DNA from: Gambelia wislizenii
Taxonomy: Eukaryota; Chordata; Lepidosauria; Squamata; Crotaphytidae
Assembly: GCA_030847615.1 (NCBI GenBank)
Contig: JAUMIR010000001.1
Location: forward strand, 371,402,187 to 371,466,186
Length of the DNA stretch: 64,000 bases
Direction of reading: 5' to 3'
The number at the start of each line of letters is the position of its first letter. The first letter of the stretch is position 1. The translations under genes were made by a program, and so were the position numbers. Shown here piece by piece: positions 55,359 through 64,000 of the stretch. The notes beneath the pieces are model-generated. The model was not told the origin of the DNA. It did not search any database and saw only the letters and a list, made by a program, of their open reading frames with translations.

Positions 55359-56272
55359 ATGGAGATTTTCAGACAACACTGTTATAGTGTTACTATTCCA
55401 CTTTATTTGCTGTGGCTGCCTCCTCTTGAATCCTGGGATTTGCAGTTTAGGGAGGGGCATTTACAACTCTCAGCCAGAGAGATCTTAGGCCTCACTAAAC
55501 TACAAACCCCAGAATTCCACAGGAGGAAGCCAGAGCAGTTAAAGTGGAATAGAATCATAGAATCATAGAACTGTAGAGTTGGAAGAGACCACAAGGGCCA
55601 TCCAGTCCAACCCCCTGCCACACAGGAATACACAATCAAAGCAGCCCTGACAGATGGCCATCCAGCCTCTGTTTAAAGACCTCCAAGGAAGGAGATCCCA
55701 TCACACTCTGAGGTAGTGTGTTCTACTGCCGAACAGCTCTTACTGTCAGAAAGTTCCTCCTCATGTAGAGGTGGAATCTCTGTTCCTGGAGCTTGCATCT
55801 ATTGTTCCGTGTTCTAATCTCTGGAGCAGCAGAAAACAAGCTTGCTCCATCCCCCATGTGACACCCCTTCAAATACTTAAACAGGGCTATCATATTGCCC
55901 CTTAACCGTCTTTTTTCCAGGCTAAACATACCCAGCTCTCTAAGTCTTTCCTCATAAGACATGGTTTCCAGACTTTTCACCATTTTAGTTGCCCTTCTCT
56001 GGACACGCTCCAATTTGTCAATATCCTTTTTGAATTGTGGTGCCCAGAACTGGACACAGGATTGTAGGTGAGGCCTGACCAAGGCAGAATAGAGTGGCAC
56101 TATTACTTCCCTTGATCTAGACACTATACTTCTATTGATGCAGCCCAAAATCGCATTGGCCTTTTTAGCTGCCGCATCACACTGTTGACTCATGTTCAAC
56201 TTGTGGTCTACTAGGACTCCTAGACCCCTTTCGCACATAGTCTCATTCTATAACAGTATAGTCTGAAAATCT
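55359..56272. mobile_element. Palindromic MITE split by a CR1 insertion
   Basis: The left arm (about 55359-55552) has TTTCAGACAACACTGTTATA and TTCCACTTTA; its inverted partner AAAGTGGAA is just before the CR1, and TATAACAGTATAGTCTGAAA follows it at about 56251-56272. The MITE was present before CR1 inserted. Confidence 0.75.
55553..56240 (-). mobile_element. CR1-type LINE, antisense, 5'-truncated
   Basis: Read on the minus strand it encodes the end of the CR1 reverse transcriptase ORF in a 171-codon open stretch (56238 down to 55723), followed by the 3' UTR and ATTCTATG repeat end at 55553. Motifs include [34 protein letters not shown] and [13 protein letters not shown], typical of the C-terminal part of CR1 ORF2. 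CR1 RT copies its RNA at the target site, and most copies are 5'-truncated like this one. No complete RT domain remains. Confidence 0.88.
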
Positions 56273-56500
56273 CTTATGATAGAGATTGTTAGGTTGGCTT
56301 CATCTGTAATTGGCAAATCTCTGATCCAGTTATGAGATTATTAAATATTATCCATTCTGCTAATAGGAATAAAGCTCAGCTGCAGTAGTAAACTTATTTG
56401 ATGCTTCCAAGGTATTCAGTAGTTTAGAATGGAAGTTTCTTCTTAAAGTAGATGAAACACAGAAGCTAGATAAAAATTTTCAGCAACTCTACAAACTGTA

Positions 56501-56728
56501 TACAGTCGGCCCTCTGTATCCATGGTTTCTACTATCCATGGCTTGAAAATATTCCAAAAATATAAAAAAATTTAAAAAGCCAAGAAGCAAACCTTGATTT
56601 TTGCCATTTTATATAAGGGACACCATTTTATTACACCATTGTATATCATGGACCTGAGCATCCAAGGATTCGGATATCCATGGGGGATCCTGGAACCAAA
56701 CCCCAGCGGATGCCAAGGGTCCACTGTA
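56501..56728. mobile_element. Tigger/MER2-like MITE
   Basis: TACAGTCGGCCCTCTGTATC at the left and GGGTCCACTGTA at the right, with the family word TATATAAGGGACACC inside. Non-coding. Confidence 0.8.
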
Positions 56729-57337
56729 TAGCAGGTCTAGATTATTATAGATATTAATAAATTTGATCCCCTACCTTTCCAAATTTACAGAGGAACTATC
56801 AGGGTTGTCGCTTCTCCCTATTCCTTTTTGTAATGGTAGTGGTTGTTACATCAAGGGAAGGCCCTGTTTTAACAGGAGTTAATATTAAAAGTGCTAAATT
56901 ACTCTTGAATATTTTACAAGCAGCTTAGCACTAATGTATGGTAAACCTCAAATTGAAATTCTATGTATATCGGAAATGCTCTTGAAATATGGTCACGTAC
57001 CAGGTTTTAGAATTAGCAAAGACAAATAAAATATCCTATGTCTTAATCTACCCAAGCAGGAGAGGGAGTTTCTGAAAGGATTTGATGATATCTACTATAA
57101 CAAGTTCTTTGAAATATTTGGGTCTAATCTTCCCACACAAAATCAGTAACGCAATCTACATCAGATAAGCTGAAACAGCGGCATATATTGAGAGGCATAG
57201 TTAAGTAGAATCTCAGCAATTTAAATGATAATCCTCAAGCTTTGCTGTTTTTTTCAAGCTGTCCCAATTGGGCAATTGAATCTTTTGTCACAATACTGAC
57301 CAAATAAATAAATAAATAAATATTTGAAACTTGGTTA

Positions 57338-57525
57338 ATCATAGAATCATAGAATTGGAAGGGGCCCCATGGGCCATCAAGTCCAGCCCCCTGCTCAGTG
57401 CAGATCTCCAGCTAGAGCATCTCCAGCAGGTATCTGTACAGCCTCTTTTTGAAGACATTCAGAGAAGGTGACCCCACTACCTCTCTAGGCAATTGGAAAA
57501 AGAGCTTGCCAGTGGGGGGAGACTG
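57338..57525 (-). mobile_element. CR1-type LINE 3' end, diverged, antisense
   Basis: Starts ATAGAATCATAGAATTGG, then GGGCCCCATGGGCCATCAAG and TTTTGAAGACATTCAGAGAA. Belongs to a different CR1 subfamily from the other copies. Preceded by an (AAAT)n run at 57300-57322. Confidence 0.75.
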
Positions 57526-57867
57526 GTGCCATTCCTCACTATTTTACATAGACTCCCTCTCTCAAAAATCTAGTTTTTTCTGGCTGCCAGTGTCCAGAAT
57601 CCTGTTGGCACCCTAATTGCCACTACTGCTTGCGCTGGCATGATTACATTGGTGTAGTGCATTAGCAGGATTCTGGCCAGAATTAGCTGTTGAAACCATC
57701 CCTGCAGTCCTCTGGCTCCAAGACACTGTTGCTCACTAAGATCACGTTGGCAAGTAGGTTTGTGAACAGTTGCACATGGTGGTCTTGTAGGTGGATGAAG
57801 GGTGGTAAACAGTATCCTAATATCCTTCGGAAGACACTCATTTATTTATTTATTTTTCTTTCAACAG

Positions 57868-58047
57868 AGATGCTGTTCAGCTCAATGTAATTGCAACTCA
57901 GCAGCTTCTCTTCTTGGCCCAGAAAATGAAGAATCTAGATGTATTTATCCATGTTTCAACCGCATACGCATACTGCAATCAGAAGCACATTGAGGAAGTT
58001 GTCTACCCACCACCTGTTGATCCTAAGAAGTTGATAGATTCTTTAGA
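57868..58047 (+). CDS. FAR1: FAR1 coding exon (residues 122-182)
   Basis: Acceptor CAACAG|AGATGCT, donor TTAGA|GTATGT. The exon starts by completing the split Arg codon, reads [13 protein letters not shown], and includes VSTAYAYCN (residues about 151-159), which carries the SDR-type Ser/Thr near the active site, and [14 protein letters not shown]. Both joins are in phase and match FAR1. The preceding intron is 8.5 kb and holds CR1, SINE and MITE insertions. Confidence 0.95.
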
Positions 58048-62936
<4,889 letters not shown>

Positions 62937-62981
62937 GGGTGGATTGACAACTTTAATGGACCTAGTGGCCTTTTTATTGCT
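62937..62981 (+). CDS. FAR1: FAR1 45-bp coding exon (residues 242-256)
   Basis: Acceptor CCCAATAG|GGGTGG, donor ATTGCT|GTAAGT. The 15 codons read GWIDNFNGPSGLFIA in phase 0 at both ends, exactly continuing the FAR1 protein. Because both ends are phase 0, skipping it would keep the frame. Confidence 0.95.
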
Positions 62982-63070
62982 GTAAGTAAGCATGCACATA
63001 AATATGTGGGGTTTTCTATGAAAACCTGGAGTGTGAAATGTTGTTCTTATTTTATGCCTTCTGTTTCAAG

Positions 63071-63189
63071 GCAGGAAAAGGAATTCTTCGAACGATGAGA
63101 GCCTCCAACAATGCAGTTGCAGATCTTATTCCAGTAGATGTAGTCATCAACACAACAATAGCTGCTGCTTGGTATTCAGGTGTTAATAG
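63071..63189 (+). CDS. FAR1: FAR1 coding exon (residues 257-296, last in window)
   Basis: The acceptor TTTCAAG|GCAGG follows an 89-bp intron. The exon reads [18 protein letters not shown] and then [20 protein letters not shown], and ends with two bases of an Arg codon at AATAG|GTATAA. The rest of FAR1 (about 220 residues, including the C-terminal membrane anchor) lies beyond the window's right edge. Confidence 0.95.
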
Positions 63190-64000
63190 GTATAACAGGT
63201 GACAATGCAATTTCTAAATGGGTTAAGTAATGCTTATATGATGTTATACTGTAGGTATATACTCCTAAATTATATTTGACAGTGGTGTTTGCTCCCATAA
63301 CCATAAGGGATGTAAAATTTACTCTTGTTGCTCTAGGCTATATTATCACAGTCACTATGAACTGCGTTTGGACAGGCAGCCACCCCATGACTTACTGTTC
63401 TGAGCCCAAAATTTGGGACAGCATGCTGAAGTATATCACTTCCAAGAGGATTCAGGAAGAGACTTGTCTTGATGGCAACAAGCCATTTACTGCCTTTTAA
63501 CATTCTTAGAAGCCTGTGCATTGTTAATGAGTCTTGTGAGGTACACAAGGCCCAGGGAGCACCCCCCACTGCCCCATTTCATCCATTTTGGAGAACAAGA
63601 GTCAGCAAAGTAAAACAAAGCAGATAAGTGTGGCAAGCGGAAAAGATTCCAAATTAAAAAACTAAATTGAAAACAGTATAGAAGATGAATGTTAGAAATG
63701 GGTGAACTAGTAAAGACTGTTGCAATAATCAATATGAGAAATAATTAAAATAAGAATGGTTTTATAAAAAGATTTTATAAAATGATTGATTTGAGAAATA
63801 ATTGCCAAAATGAAAAATTCCAGGTTTGTGCAGGTTGTTGGAGCTGAAAAAGAGATAAGTACTTTGGGCTATATCCAGTAGAATTTCTAGGATTTTCTTC
63901 CCCTCCCCTTTCCAGTTCAGTTTTCCATACCACCTAAAAACTACACCTGGAGGGTTTCCCAGCTCGCTGCATTGGGAAGGAGAAGTCACCCACTTTTGGT
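63190..64000. other. FAR1 intron after the last visible exon
   Basis: Starts with the donor GTATAAC. AT-rich, with no coding exon seen. The short ORFs at 63276 and 63333 show no FAR1 similarity. Confidence 0.6.

Overview
The window is vertebrate nuclear DNA, most likely from a squamate reptile (lizard). Supporting signs are a spliced gene with consensus introns, 5S-rRNA-derived SINEs of the Sauria type, a tRNA-type SINE with a Bov-B-like tail, CR1 LINE 3' ends and abundant DIRS-type retrotransposons. The species cannot be named from the sequence alone.

The only host gene I can support is FAR1 (fatty acyl-CoA reductase 1, peroxisomal ether-lipid synthesis) on the + strand. A CpG-rich promoter with three CCAAT boxes and a probable non-coding first exon lies at about 1-350. 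Coding exons are at 40699-40887 (ATG), 49227-49402, 57868-58047, 60304-60481, 62937-62981 and 63071-63189. They join in frame and give the first 295 residues plus two bases of the next codon. The gene continues beyond the window. Its first intron is about 40 kb, and most of the window is intron filled with mobile DNA.

Mobile DNA dominates the introns. Four tyrosine-recombinase retrotransposons of DIRS type are readable: DIRS-1 (11373-17503), DIRS-2 (24532-30959), DIRS-3 (about 32031-37751) and DIRS-4 (about 43295-46943). A decayed DIRS 3' end lies at about 39360-40530, and a further fragment at about 38880-39100. All lie in the same orientation as FAR1. DIRS-1, -2 and -3 show the full DIRS layout: inverted terminal repeats, gag, RT/RNase H, a methyltransferase-like domain, a tyrosine recombinase, and an internal complementary region that records the circle junction. 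DIRS-2 is almost intact. Its paired terminal repeats are identical over most of their length, its recombinase ORF is unbroken, and only two point stops interrupt gag and pol. It also carries what looks like a 114-nt frame-preserving intron between gag and pol. DIRS-4 is odd: direct terminal repeats and no recombinase.

DNA transposons are also common. Two mariner copies carry antisense transposase remains. Several TA-flanked MITEs are present. One of them (19405-22448) has swollen to 3 kb by amplifying a 74-75-bp GC-rich unit that is itself a palindrome. Another (6431-7757) is a chain of GC-rich hairpins. Nested insertions (DIRS-1 in a MITE, CR1 in a MITE, a LINE in a mariner, an unknown insert in a SINE) give a relative order of events. 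No other protein-coding gene, tRNA or rRNA gene was found.
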